Shown here: positions 42,155 through 50,297 of the stretch, in pieces
Layout: each line of letters starts with the position of its first letter
Numbering within the stretch: the first letter of the stretch is position 1
NCBI RefSeq assembly: GCF_003144245.1
Contig: NW_020289992.1
Coordinates: 369,015 to 433,014 of the forward strand
Direction of reading: 5' to 3'
From: Jaminaea rosea
Lineage: Eukaryota; Basidiomycota; Exobasidiomycetes; Microstromatales
DNA length: 64,000 nucleotides
Notes under the pieces: model-generated
The model's database searches: none
What the model was told of the DNA's origin: nothing
The model's input: only the letters and a program-made list of their open reading frames with translations
Program-made: the position numbers and the translations under genes

Positions 42155-43186
42155 TCATCTATCTATCTTCTCCTCCCCTCCCCCCTGCCCACCTTCTCCA
42201 CCTACTGCGCTCGCCGCCTTTTCTTCCATGGCCAGTATATCCTCCAACTCCCCCTTCTCCCCGGCAAGCCTCGTCTGCTGCAAAGCTCTCCTCAACTCGA
42301 GTCTAGCCTGCTCATCCAGCCCCAACCCACTCTGCAATCGTTCGATGCCCTGCTCCGTCAGCAGGATTTGCGCTCCTCCCCCTGCGGCGTCAATCCCCTC
42401 CATCCCCTCCCCACCCAACAGCATCGCCCTCTCAACCTCCTGACTCGCCCTTCCTTCCACTCTGCCCTGCTCCAAAAGCCCACGCAGATATTCAGCCCCC
42501 TTCCACGCCCTCCAATGACTGTACGCCCTCCACACCAGGTAGAAGAAGGGGAGATTAGGCACCACGGGTACCAATGCGAAGGGGATGGTCAAGGGCATCC
42601 CTACAAGGCAGTACAGCAGGCGCGTACGGTGGTACGGGGTGCGTTGCGTTGTTAGGCGGGTGAGGCTGAGTAGGAGGGAAGAAGGGTGCAGGAGCGTCGG
42701 GGGATAGAGGAGTGGAAGCGTCGCGCTTGTGGCTATTCCTGTTCCTGACCCTGAGGCTGCTCCCGCGTCGGACTCAGACGAGGAGGAGGGAGAGTGGGAG
42801 GGGGATGGGTTGAGCACCAACGCCGGCCCAGCCTTAGGGTCAATGCCTTTGAGTGCCCACTCCTGATGCTCGATTCTATCCATCAATTTCTCCCCTGCAT
42901 TGTAGGTCCGTCTCTTCCAATCGAAGAGGGCCAGCTTCTTCCCAGGGGTGGTACCGTCCTTCCCCAGTGCGATCCAGAAGTCTGAGGCTTTGTGTAGGAG
43001 ACGGGTTGAGAGGGGTGGTTTGGCTGAAGAGGAGGAGGAGGGTGAGGAGGATGAGGAGGGGCTCGAGGTGGAGGTGAGGGGGGAACGTTGAATTATGAGC
43101 GTGTAGATTGGTTGTGGGGGCGTGGAGGAGGAGGCAGGGAGGGTGGAGCGCACAGAACGGGCGAGGGGGACGGCAATTAGGCGCAT
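42155..43186 (-). CDS. mitochondrial K+-H+ exchange-related protein
   Basis: A single exon of 343 residues. The N-terminus (MRLIAVPLARSVRSTL, with Arg and Ser but no acids) is a plausible mitochondrial presequence. The body has HKASDFWIALGK, LFDWKRRTYNAGEKLMDRIEHQEWALKGID and LLYCLVGMPLTIPFALVPVVPNLPFFYLVWRAYSHWRAWKGAEYL, the two segments typical of the Mit_KHE1 family (yeast YDL183C and homologues), with the second forming a hydrophobic hairpin. Family members are linked to K+/H+ exchange across the inner mitochondrial membrane. Ser/Pro-rich insertions lengthen the central part. It is divergent from the periplasmic-binding-fold gene. Confidence 0.85.
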   Translation of the reverse strand: MRLIAVPLARSVRSTLPASSSTPPQPIYTLIIQRSPLTSTSSPSSSSSPSSSSSAKPPLSTRLLHKASDFWIALGKDGTTPGKKLALFDWKRRTYNAGEKLMDRIEHQEWALKGIDPKAGPALVLNPSPSHSPSSSSESDAGAASGSGTGIATSATLPLLYPPTLLHPSSLLLSLTRLTTQRTPYHRTRLLYCLVGMPLTIPFALVPVVPNLPFFYLVWRAYSHWRAWKGAEYLRGLLEQGRVEGRASQEVERAMLLGGEGMEGIDAAGGGAQILLTEQGIERLQSGLGLDEQARLELRRALQQTRLAGEKGELEDILAMEEKAASAVGGEGGQGGGEEKIDR

Positions 43187-43615
43187 CTTGGCGATGCTGA
43201 TCGTGAGGCTCTAGTCGTCTCTATCTCTTGGTATCATTCGCGGATGGAGGTGGCGGGCGAGGCGATGAGGAGGGCGTGATAGTTGTCCAGTGTTGAGTTG
43301 GGAAGTAGTGAGAAATAGAAATGCGAGAGAGCGAATCGGGCGCTTAGTGCGTGCGATGCGAGCCACTCGACTCACACGCCGCCACGCCTCGACTCAACTG
43401 CTGGTCCGCTCTCGTCTCTCTCCGCGCTCGGCGTCAGACCAATTTCGTCTCGTCGTCTGAGGCAGCGAAATCGAGTGGAGCTGAGACACGCCCAGGTGCG
43501 CACGGCCTCGAGGATGCCGTTTTGACTCGCGGCGACTTTGACTTTAGTCCTTTCTTCCCTCCTTCCTTTCTTCCTTCCTCCCTGTCCCTCCCACATCACA
43601 ACAACAAAGACGAAG
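43187..43615. promoter_or_regulatory. divergent promoter region with a long CT tract
   Basis: 429 bp between two starts. Upstream of the + gene, a pyrimidine tract (CTTTCTTCCCTCCTTCCTTTC and similar, about 43549-43592) leads into ACATCACAACAACAAAGACGAAG before the ATG, a context typical for strongly expressed fungal genes. Confidence 0.55.
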
Positions 43616-44602
43616 ATGTCCGCCCCGACTTCAGGGAAACTGCGCATAGGCTACATCCCGGAGCACTTTGCCTCACCTCTTCTCCTCCTCGCACGCTCCC
43701 CCTGGGGTCAGGACCACATAACCCTCGTTCCCTGCCCCTCGGGAACAGGGCAGATCCTCACCTCTTTCCGCGACGGAAGCATAGATGTAGCCATTGCGCT
43801 CACTGAGGCCCTTGTAGCGGGTATCGCGAAGCGTGCCGCGGGGGAGGAGGTGGACCTGAAATTGGTGGGGAGCTATGTGAGGAGCAGTCTAGTCTGGGCG
43901 GTCATCACGGGCAAGGAGACGAAGGCGTACGGCTCGATTGAGGATTTGGCGGGTACGACGCTGGGCATCTCCCGTGCTGGATCCGGCAGTCAGATTATGG
44001 GGAGCGTCATGGCCTTGCAGCGCGGTTGGACCGCCGGAAATGGCAAGGCGCCTAGCTTCTCGATCCAGGACTCCTTCCAGGGTCTGAGGGACTCGGTCAA
44101 TGCTGGTAGCACATCGGCCTTCATGTGGGAGACGTTCACTACGAAGCCCTACTTCGATTCAGGCGAGGTGAGGAAGATAGGCGAGGTGCCTACTCCTTGG
44201 CCTAGCTGGAGTATCGCAGCTACAAGGCGGGATGCTGCATTGGATTCATTCCTCGAGAAGTTGGAAGGGTCCATCCACGATTTCACTTCCGCCTCTTCAT
44301 TCGCTGCGGGTACGCCTCGCTCTTTTATTGTTCAGGAGCTAGGGTATCAGCCCGAGGACGTGGATGCGTGGCTGGACAAGGTGAGGTGGGCTGGGGATCA
44401 ACGCCCGAATCACGCTTCGAACACGGTGATTGTGGGACAAGAGACGAGCACGCGTACTGTCAGTCGACAGGCGCTTGTGGAGACGGTCAAGGTGTTGAGG
44501 GAGGCGGGGGTTTTGGGGGAGGAGGAGGAGAAGAGGGCCAAAGATCCGAGTGAGATTGTGGATCCGTGGGGGAATGGGAGGGAGGGGAGGCTGGTGGAGT
44601 GA
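43616..44602 (+). CDS. periplasmic-binding-protein-fold (type 2) protein
   Basis: A single exon of 328 residues starting MSAPTSGKLRIGY. The frame is open to an upstream ATG at 43538, but the CT-rich leader looks like 5' untranslated sequence. The fold pattern is of ABC substrate-binding or THI5/SsuA-like proteins: LRIGYIPEHFASPLLLL, GTGQILTSFRDGSIDVAIALTEA, YVRSSLVWAVITG, then IEDLAGTTLGISRAGSGSQIMGSVMAL and STSAFMWETFTTKPYF. There is no signal peptide, so it is probably cytosolic. In fungi such proteins are scattered and often resemble bacterial ones. The ligand is unknown, and the thiamine-synthesis His/Cys features of Thi5 are not evident. The intronless structure and bacterial-like fold fit a possible ancient transfer. 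Confidence 0.82.
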   Translation: MSAPTSGKLRIGYIPEHFASPLLLLARSPWGQDHITLVPCPSGTGQILTSFRDGSIDVAIALTEALVAGIAKRAAGEEVDLKLVGSYVRSSLVWAVITGKETKAYGSIEDLAGTTLGISRAGSGSQIMGSVMALQRGWTAGNGKAPSFSIQDSFQGLRDSVNAGSTSAFMWETFTTKPYFDSGEVRKIGEVPTPWPSWSIAATRRDAALDSFLEKLEGSIHDFTSASSFAAGTPRSFIVQELGYQPEDVDAWLDKVRWAGDQRPNHASNTVIVGQETSTRTVSRQALVETVKVLREAGVLGEEEEKRAKDPSEIVDPWGNGREGRLVE

Positions 44603-44799
44603 TGGCGAGATGAAAATGAGATGGGTATTTGTACAGATGTATGTGTGTGACAGAGAGAGGAAGAGACACGATGTGACTACGCTACACTACGCCTCTCTAC
44701 ATCCTGCGCCTTGCGGGACCTTCGATCAGTCGGCGGCTGTGAGGGGGATGGACGGATGAGCTTGTGTACAATGCAACTCCCCATGTTTGCCTCACACAC

Positions 44800-45503
44800 T
44801 CACAACCACTGCGGCGTCCCCAGTAGCTCCCTGCCACCAGACCCCACCTCCTTTGGCCACACATCCGCGAAGAAGTAATCTGTGCGCGAACGAGATACAC
44901 TGGTCAGCATCGTCCCCTCGCGCCTCTCTCTCTCTCTCTGCGCGCGAGCTACGCACAGACATGTCCCACTCCAACGCCCAACAGATCCCCCTTAACCGCC
45001 GTGGCACTTCCTGTCAACACCCAACTGAACCCACACAGCGCTACGGGTAGATACGGCGCTGTGATGACCAGCACGCCGAACAGGCTCAACCTCACGTGCT
45101 TGTTTCGGCGACTCCACAGATACACCAAGCAGAAGGCCAATGCCCCTCCCAAGAAGGGCACCCCAGCCACCACAACTGGCGCAACGAGGAGCAACCCGAT
45201 CGCGCACACTAGGACCAACCAGGCGAAATCTGCCGGATGTCCCGCGTAGTGGTTCTCCTCCAACATGCGGGCGTAGCGAACGAAGAAGAAGAGGTGGAAG
45301 AAGAAGTCTATGCCTAGCGGTCCGAAGTAGAGGAAGGTAGTTATAGCTCGGTAGGGTTGGGGGTTGGGGGGAAGGAAGGCTAGGCTGGGTGAGTAGAAGA
45401 GGGAGAAGCGGGAGAGGAGACCGATGTGTTCGCTCAGGGAAAGAGCAATGCTTGAGTAAGCCCATAGGCGGGTGATGGGGGGTAGTGAGCCCGTTAGGTC
45501 CAT
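44800..45503 (-). CDS. derlin (Der1-like ER membrane protein)
   Basis: Two exons: 45503-44957 and 44879-44800, encoding 208 residues. The derlin pattern is complete: PPITRLWAYSSIALSL, then YRAITTFLYFGPLGIDFFFHLFFFVRYARMLEE, several further hydrophobic helices, and the C-terminal YYFFADVWPKEVGSGGRELL. The donor T|GTGCGT and acceptor CACAG are the only pair that restores HVYYFFADVW. Derlins sit in the ER membrane and help move misfolded proteins out for degradation (ERAD) with Hrd1/Cdc48 partners. Length is normal for the family. It is divergent from the DUF952 gene. Confidence 0.93.
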
Positions 45504-45809
45504 CAAGGGCTGAGGCCGAGGAGGAGATGCGGAGGGGATGCGGAGGGGGATGGATTGTGGGGTCTTCTTGGTGGTGGTGGTTCGGAGACAAAAAAGTGTG
45601 CGACTTTGCTCATTCCAATTCCACGTCGATGTGAGCCAATTGGCGCACACGCCTCCACCCGCGCCCGCTCTCCGCTCTCCGCTCTCCGTGTCCGTGGGGT
45701 GTGTGTGTGTGTGCCTTGTGCCTGAATCAAAGCGGGCGTCACAAGTCCACTCTGCCTCCCTCTCCTTCCTTCCTGCCAACCAGCACGTCCCCACCCACTC
45801 CTCAACAAG
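45504..45809. promoter_or_regulatory. divergent promoter region, derlin and DUF952 genes
   Basis: 306 bp between starts. It contains CCGCTCTCCG repeats (about 45665-45690) and a GT dinucleotide run (about 45699-45713). Confidence 0.5.
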
Positions 45810-46292
45810 ATGGCGAACCCGCGCTCGTGAGTCCCCGCCTCCTCTTGCTCGTCTACACGAAGAGCAGCGCATCTTCCCCTCGAGCTGACCCCATCTCTTC
45901 CCTTTTTCCTACTCACTGCAAGCGCCACGCACCTGTACAAGATCCTCACCCCATCAGATTATGCTGCCCTCCCTACCACGCCCTCCTCCTCGTGGACCGG
46001 AGCAAGCATAGACCTGAGCGATGGGTTCATCCACCTGTCCACCTCTCGCCAGCTCGCAGGCACGTTGAGTCGCTTCTTCTCCACCGAACCGGAGGTGTGG
46101 ATCTGCGGTGTGGAGAGGCAACGATTGGGGCCTGAAGATGGGGAGTCACCGAGGTTGAGGTGGGAGGAAGCGGCGGGGACTGTCTTTGCGCATGTTTATG
46201 GGACTTTGAGCCCGGCGGAGGACTTTACGATCAGACACAAGGTGGAGAGAGGTAGGGATGGGGAGTGGGTACTGCCTGAGTTGACCTTCTAG
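45810..46292 (+). CDS. DUF952 protein
   Basis: Two exons: 45810-45826 and 45923-46292, encoding 128 residues. The tiny first exon codes MANPR plus two bases of a Ser codon. The second gives ATHLYKILTPSDYAAL, then DGFIHLSTSRQLAGTLSRFF and a Glu/Asp-containing tail ending WVLPELTF. This is the DUF952 pattern (small cytosolic proteins distantly related to ADP-ribosyltransferase-like folds). Its biochemical role is not established. Confidence 0.85.
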
Positions 46293-46397
46293 CGATGACG
46301 TGAACCAAAGCATGGGGGAATGAGTGGTGACGTGACCTGTAATTGGAACGTAATGCTACAACATATCACTTTGAGCGCCATCCTGACCTGAAGCGGC

Positions 46398-47387
46398 CTA
46401 GCGGCAAGAGCGCCAGACGTACCTGCAACCCCTCATCAGCTCGGTGCCCTTTTCTCTCCACCTTCTCCCCCCATCGACCTGCCCTGTCCCTTCTGTGGCA
46501 CTCCAGCCCCACTCCTCCTTTCCTCCTCCTCCTCCTCCTCCACCAGCCCCACTTTGGGCAGCCTTCTCCTGTGATGAGCGCAAGCACCACCCAATGCCTG
46601 CAGCGACAGCTACCCAAAAGACCTTGGCGAAGAGCATGCGACGATGATGAGCGAGAAGACGCTGCTGATGACGATGACGATGGCGAAGGCGTTTGGCGCG
46701 CTCCTTGTCCTTGGTGCGTGTCATTTCGAGGGAGGTGGAAGCGTTGCGTCTTCGTCTTCGCGTGCTTGCGCCTGCAACCCCAGAGCCTGATGATGACGGC
46801 GCTCCCTCCTGCTGCTGCTGCTCAAAGTCACTTTGTCCGCCGACCACGCCCTCGCCCTCGGCCTCGCCCTCACCCTCGCCCTCGGCCTCGCTCTCACTGT
46901 CGAGATCAAGCCCGAGCCCAATTCCACTCATCAGCATGCGCCGATGCATTGCCTCGTGCTCGACGAGGGCCGCCAGCCAGCGGCTGCGTTGCTCGCGATG
47001 CCACTTGGCCAGGCGGTGGAAGATCGACGCGAAAGGTGACCATGACGATGATGATGACGATGACGACGACGACGCTGAGGATCTGTCGTAGGGGTACAGA
47101 GAGGAGGGAGAGGAGGCGGGAGAGCGTACTGCCACTCCTTGTTCCACGGATGCTGACGTCTCGTCGTCGTCGGAAGAAGAAGAAAGGGACGCCTCGCTCT
47201 GTCGTCTTTGCAGGGCGATCCATGCCCTTCTGGTAGAATCGGATCGACCAGCCTGGCTCTCAGTACCAGCTCCTTCCCTCACCACACTCTCATAAGAAGG
47301 AGGAGCAGAAGCCGCGTCGTGCGCTTGCACGTACTCGTAGCTAGGTGCCCCGCCTTCGGGAGGACGGGTCTTGCGGTCGATGGCCAT
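46398..47387 (-). CDS. predicted single-pass membrane protein, unknown function
   Basis: A single exon of 329 residues starting MAIDRKTRPPE. PPSYESV and a nearby PSYE (within the first 40 residues) are PY-like motifs of the kind bound by Nedd4/Rsp5 WW domains. The middle is Ser-rich and acidic with Gln and Gly runs, and a basic stretch (HRHRHQQRLLAHHRR) precedes one hydrophobic helix, LFAKVFWVAVAAGIGWCL. After the helix come a poly-Gly run and about 60 polar residues. I do not recognise a family. Its N-terminus and layout resemble the DUF4097-like protein at 50298 (MAIDQKPRR, PPPY, one helix). The open frame and composition make a real gene likely, but no domain confirms it. Confidence 0.55.
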   Translation of the reverse strand: MAIDRKTRPPEGGAPSYEYVQAHDAASAPPSYESVVREGAGTESQAGRSDSTRRAWIALQRRQSEASLSSSSDDDETSASVEQGVAVRSPASSPSSLYPYDRSSASSSSSSSSSSWSPFASIFHRLAKWHREQRSRWLAALVEHEAMHRRMLMSGIGLGLDLDSESEAEGEGEGEAEGEGVVGGQSDFEQQQQEGAPSSSGSGVAGASTRRRRRNASTSLEMTRTKDKERAKRLRHRHRHQQRLLAHHRRMLFAKVFWVAVAAGIGWCLRSSQEKAAQSGAGGGGGGGGKEEWGWSATEGTGQVDGGRRWREKGTELMRGCRYVWRSCR

Positions 47388-47989
47388 TCCTGGCGTGTCT
47401 TTCCCTGTCTGCCGAGCAGGTTTTCCAAAGAGGAGAGTTGTAAGTGGTGCGGAAAGCTATTTGCGAAGGAAGGTGCGATGTCGATCGCGATATTGCGGTC
47501 TGGATGCAAAGCAAAGGCAACGTCGTCGTGGAGATCCGACGTCCCCGTCCCTCTCACGCCACGAGTGAGTGCCTGAGGGCACGGGCCTCTTCCACCGCAA
47601 GGCACGGCGAGTCAGCGCAAGCAAGTGCAAGCAAGTGCAAGGCTGGATGGATCACTCATCGCATCTCGGCGCGGGGTTGTGGAGAATGCCATCCTGATTG
47701 CGCGCAGCGCTACAATGACAGAAACAGAGAGATAAAAGAAAGAGTGTATGATGATGATGATCGAGATCGAAGACGAGAGCAGGTAGGTGAGCGAGAAGAA
47801 GCGAAGTGGGTAGCGTAGCATGTGGAAGCGTAGGGTGTGGCGTGCATGGGCTTGGTACAGATGAGCCAGACTTGACATTGAGAATGGTGTTGAGGTCTTG
47901 CTCATTGGGGGCAGCGAAGCGTCACAGACGCCTCAAGCTGCGTGTGTCGAGCCATTCGAGGTGAGCGTCGCTCGTGCTCGCGCTCGCGC
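47388..47989. other. intergenic region upstream of the single-pass protein gene
   Basis: 602 bp with no gene I can support. It includes GCAAGTGCAA repeats (47620-47640) and a GAT trinucleotide run (47749-47762). It should contain the promoter of the gene at 46398-47387 and the 3' end of the Kre9-like gene. Confidence 0.45.
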
Positions 47990-48762
47990 TTAGAGAAGCA
48001 CAACAGCACCAGCGGCAACGGCTCCCATACCGGCGATAGCAGCGAGGTTGACCTGTCCGCTGAATCCGGCACCGCTCGTTGAGCTACCCGACTTGCTCGC
48101 TGAGGCAGCGCTCGAGGTAGGGCTAGCTGCGGCCCCCAGGGCCGAGGTGGAAAACCCGCTCGCACCCGTAGCAGCCCCCGTGGAAGACGCGCCAGCAGCA
48201 GCAGAGGACGAAGCTGCACCGGGTGCGGCCCCCTCCTTGCCCTGCGCGGCGGCCATGACGGTGCTGTTGAACTGGCCGGTTACGTTGTCCAGCTCGAAGC
48301 GTGCAGAGAAAGCCATAAAGTCCGCCGTACCGTTTGCTGCTTGCTTGGTCGACTCCATGCGGATGAAGCTGCGGCGCGAGCCAGAGGGTGGTTAGCGTCA
48401 GCTCCTTGTTCCCCCTCTTCTCTCTCCGCTCACGCTGACGCTCGCGCCCCCCTAACTCACTAGTACTTGCCCTTAGGCCCAATATCCTTCGGCACCTTGT
48501 AAGTGATCTTCTCCTTGTCGGTATCCAAGTTAGAAGCAACCTGGTCCAACTTGAATTGTGCACTCTCACTCCCAGCAGCGAGCCAGATATTGTATCCTCC
48601 CCACGCCTTGTTCTTGGGTGACTTGCCGTTGTCCTGCCATTGGATCGAGAGGCGTTTACCCCCGTCTGCGCTCGTGGTTGCGACGGGTGAGGTGATGTAG
48701 ACTGTGGACAGGGCGGGGGAGGCCAGGCCGAGGAGGGCGAGACAGACGGTGGAGAGCTTCAT
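47990..48762 (-). CDS. Kre9/Knh1-like N-terminal domain protein, probably GPI-anchored
   Basis: Two exons: 48762-48461 and 48368-47990, encoding 226 residues. A signal peptide (MKLSTVCLALLGLASPALS) is followed by the domain: VYITSPVATTSADGGKRLSIQW and NIWLAAGSESAQFKLDQVA, then YYFIRMES across the intron, and FMAFSARFELDNVTGQFN. This is the Ser-Thr-rich wall-protein domain found in Kre9/Knh1 and in many basidiomycete GPI proteins. The rest is Ser/Ala/Gly-rich and ends in a hydrophobic tail (LAAIAGMGAVAAGAVVLL), as expected for GPI attachment. It probably sits at the plasma membrane or cell wall. The exact role (beta-1,6-glucan or other) is not determined. Confidence 0.88.
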
Positions 48763-50297
48763 TGTTGCGGGGTGTGATGGGGGGTGCGGAGTGCAGAGGA
48801 GAGAGTGATGTAGTGTAGTGAAAGAGTGTGGTGCGAGTCAAAGAGAGAGGAAAAGAGTGAACGAATCGAGTCGAGTGGATTGGAGGGGTAAAAGGATTGG
48901 AGGGGGTAATGGTAAGGAGAGGATGATGATGATAGGATCGAAAAGGACGCTCCCTTAGCTGTGTGCTGTTTGGCGCCTTCTTCCGCGGCGACTCGACTTG
49001 ACCCGCTCACCGCTCTTCGCTCATCGATGGCTGTTGAGAGGGGTCGAGCGAGGGGTCGAGGAGTCTGAGGGGCCGACGGGCGAAGCTAGCTGTCTGTCTG
49101 TCTGTCTGTCTGTCTGGGCGCGCGAGTGTGCATATTATGCCTTCTTGTGCGCGACTTCACACTCCTCTGGTGCCTGGCGAGGAGCAGGTGTTTGTTGCCT
49201 GCAGGCCCGGCGCGGCGCGAGCCAAGCCTGCCGCCGAGCCTATAGTGAGTGTGAGCGTGTGAGCGTGTGAGCGTGAGCCACTCCAACGCCCACGCACGCC
49301 AGAGCGAGTCCAACTCTCTCGCGCGCACACGCAGACGTCGACGCGGCCTCCTCCTTCGTTCTGTGCAGCCCTCGCTCACTCGACGAGCAGCGCAGCGTTC
49401 CTCGGCATCCGCGTCTGCCGCGGCGGCGGCGGCGGCGGCGGCAGCAGCACGCCAAGCCACCCCCTCTCTCCCTCTCTCTCTCATTCAAATCGAAGAAGCG
49501 CAAGCGCAAGCGCAACGGCGCATCAGACCTCTTTCCCTTCTTCTCTCTTACCCAAGATGGCATGTCGATCAGCGAGAGGGCAAGCATGCCACGGCCAATT
49601 GCGATCATGATTTTTTTCAAGTTCAGCAAGACGATGCGTGAATGAGTGAGTGACGTGACGATGGACGGGCGGGCGGGCGGCAAGACGCCGTGCTTGGAGA
49701 AGGAGCAGAGGCAGAGGGCCGTGCGGCGTGCGTCTTGCGAGCTGGCGAGGGTGGGGTGCCGCTGACCGCACACGCCTGAAAGTCCACTCATTACAGCTGA
49801 TGGTAAGGATGGCCAAAGCTTACTGCGGATGATCGTCCTTCATCTCTATCAGTCACCTTGCTTTCTTGTCATGGACCAGTCACAGCGAGAGATGAATACG
49901 CGATATGAGGCTAGCCTCGTGGCCGGCTGAATGAGCCCCCGCCCTCGTCGTCTCAGGGTGCTTCGCCTTCGCAGGTTCGCTTCGCGCTAAGTAGTCTAAT
50001 CTCAACCCGGCTGAGACCACCAGGGTCACGCTCAGTCGCTTTACCCTCCCTACGAGCCTCCCACGCTCGCGCTCAGCACCATCCCATCAAGTCAAGCGTT
50101 CACCTGCTGCGCACTTCGCACTCAATACCCAGCTGAATCGCGCCCCCGCAACGACTGACGGACCTCTGCTGCGCATCCAATCCAACCTGACCTTGCTCGC
50201 CCACGCTGAGCAAGCCATCTTTGCCTCCCACGCCCGCCCACACGCACGCACGCATACACGCACATCTAACGTAGGCCCGATCACTTTACGGCAGCAA
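48763..50297. other. 1.5-kb divergent intergenic region rich in simple repeats
   Basis: It separates the Kre9-like gene (-) and the DUF4097-like gene (+). It contains a CTGT tetranucleotide run (49089-49116), GTGAGCGT repeats (49243-49276), a GCG run passing into GCAGCAGCA (49419-49450), and CTCTC runs. Possible frames on both strands are Arg-rich shadows of these repeats. About 49930-50020 shows a short inverted repeat, GTCTCAG/CTGAGAC. It is the largest gap in the window and likely holds two promoters plus perhaps an unrecognised RNA. Confidence 0.5.
49089..49116. repeat. CTGT tetranucleotide microsatellite
   Basis: About seven uninterrupted CTGT units in the intergenic region. Confidence 0.85.

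Noticed and set aside
49240-49791. Minus-strand frame of 183 codons in the large gap
   Set aside because: It is made of Arg and Gly runs from GCG/GTGAGC repeats, without domain or plausible splice partners.
49950-50016. Inverted repeat GTCTCAG/CTGAGAC considered as U6-like or other snRNA
   Set aside because: The internal sequence lacks the conserved U6 ACAGAGA box and has little pairing between the arms.
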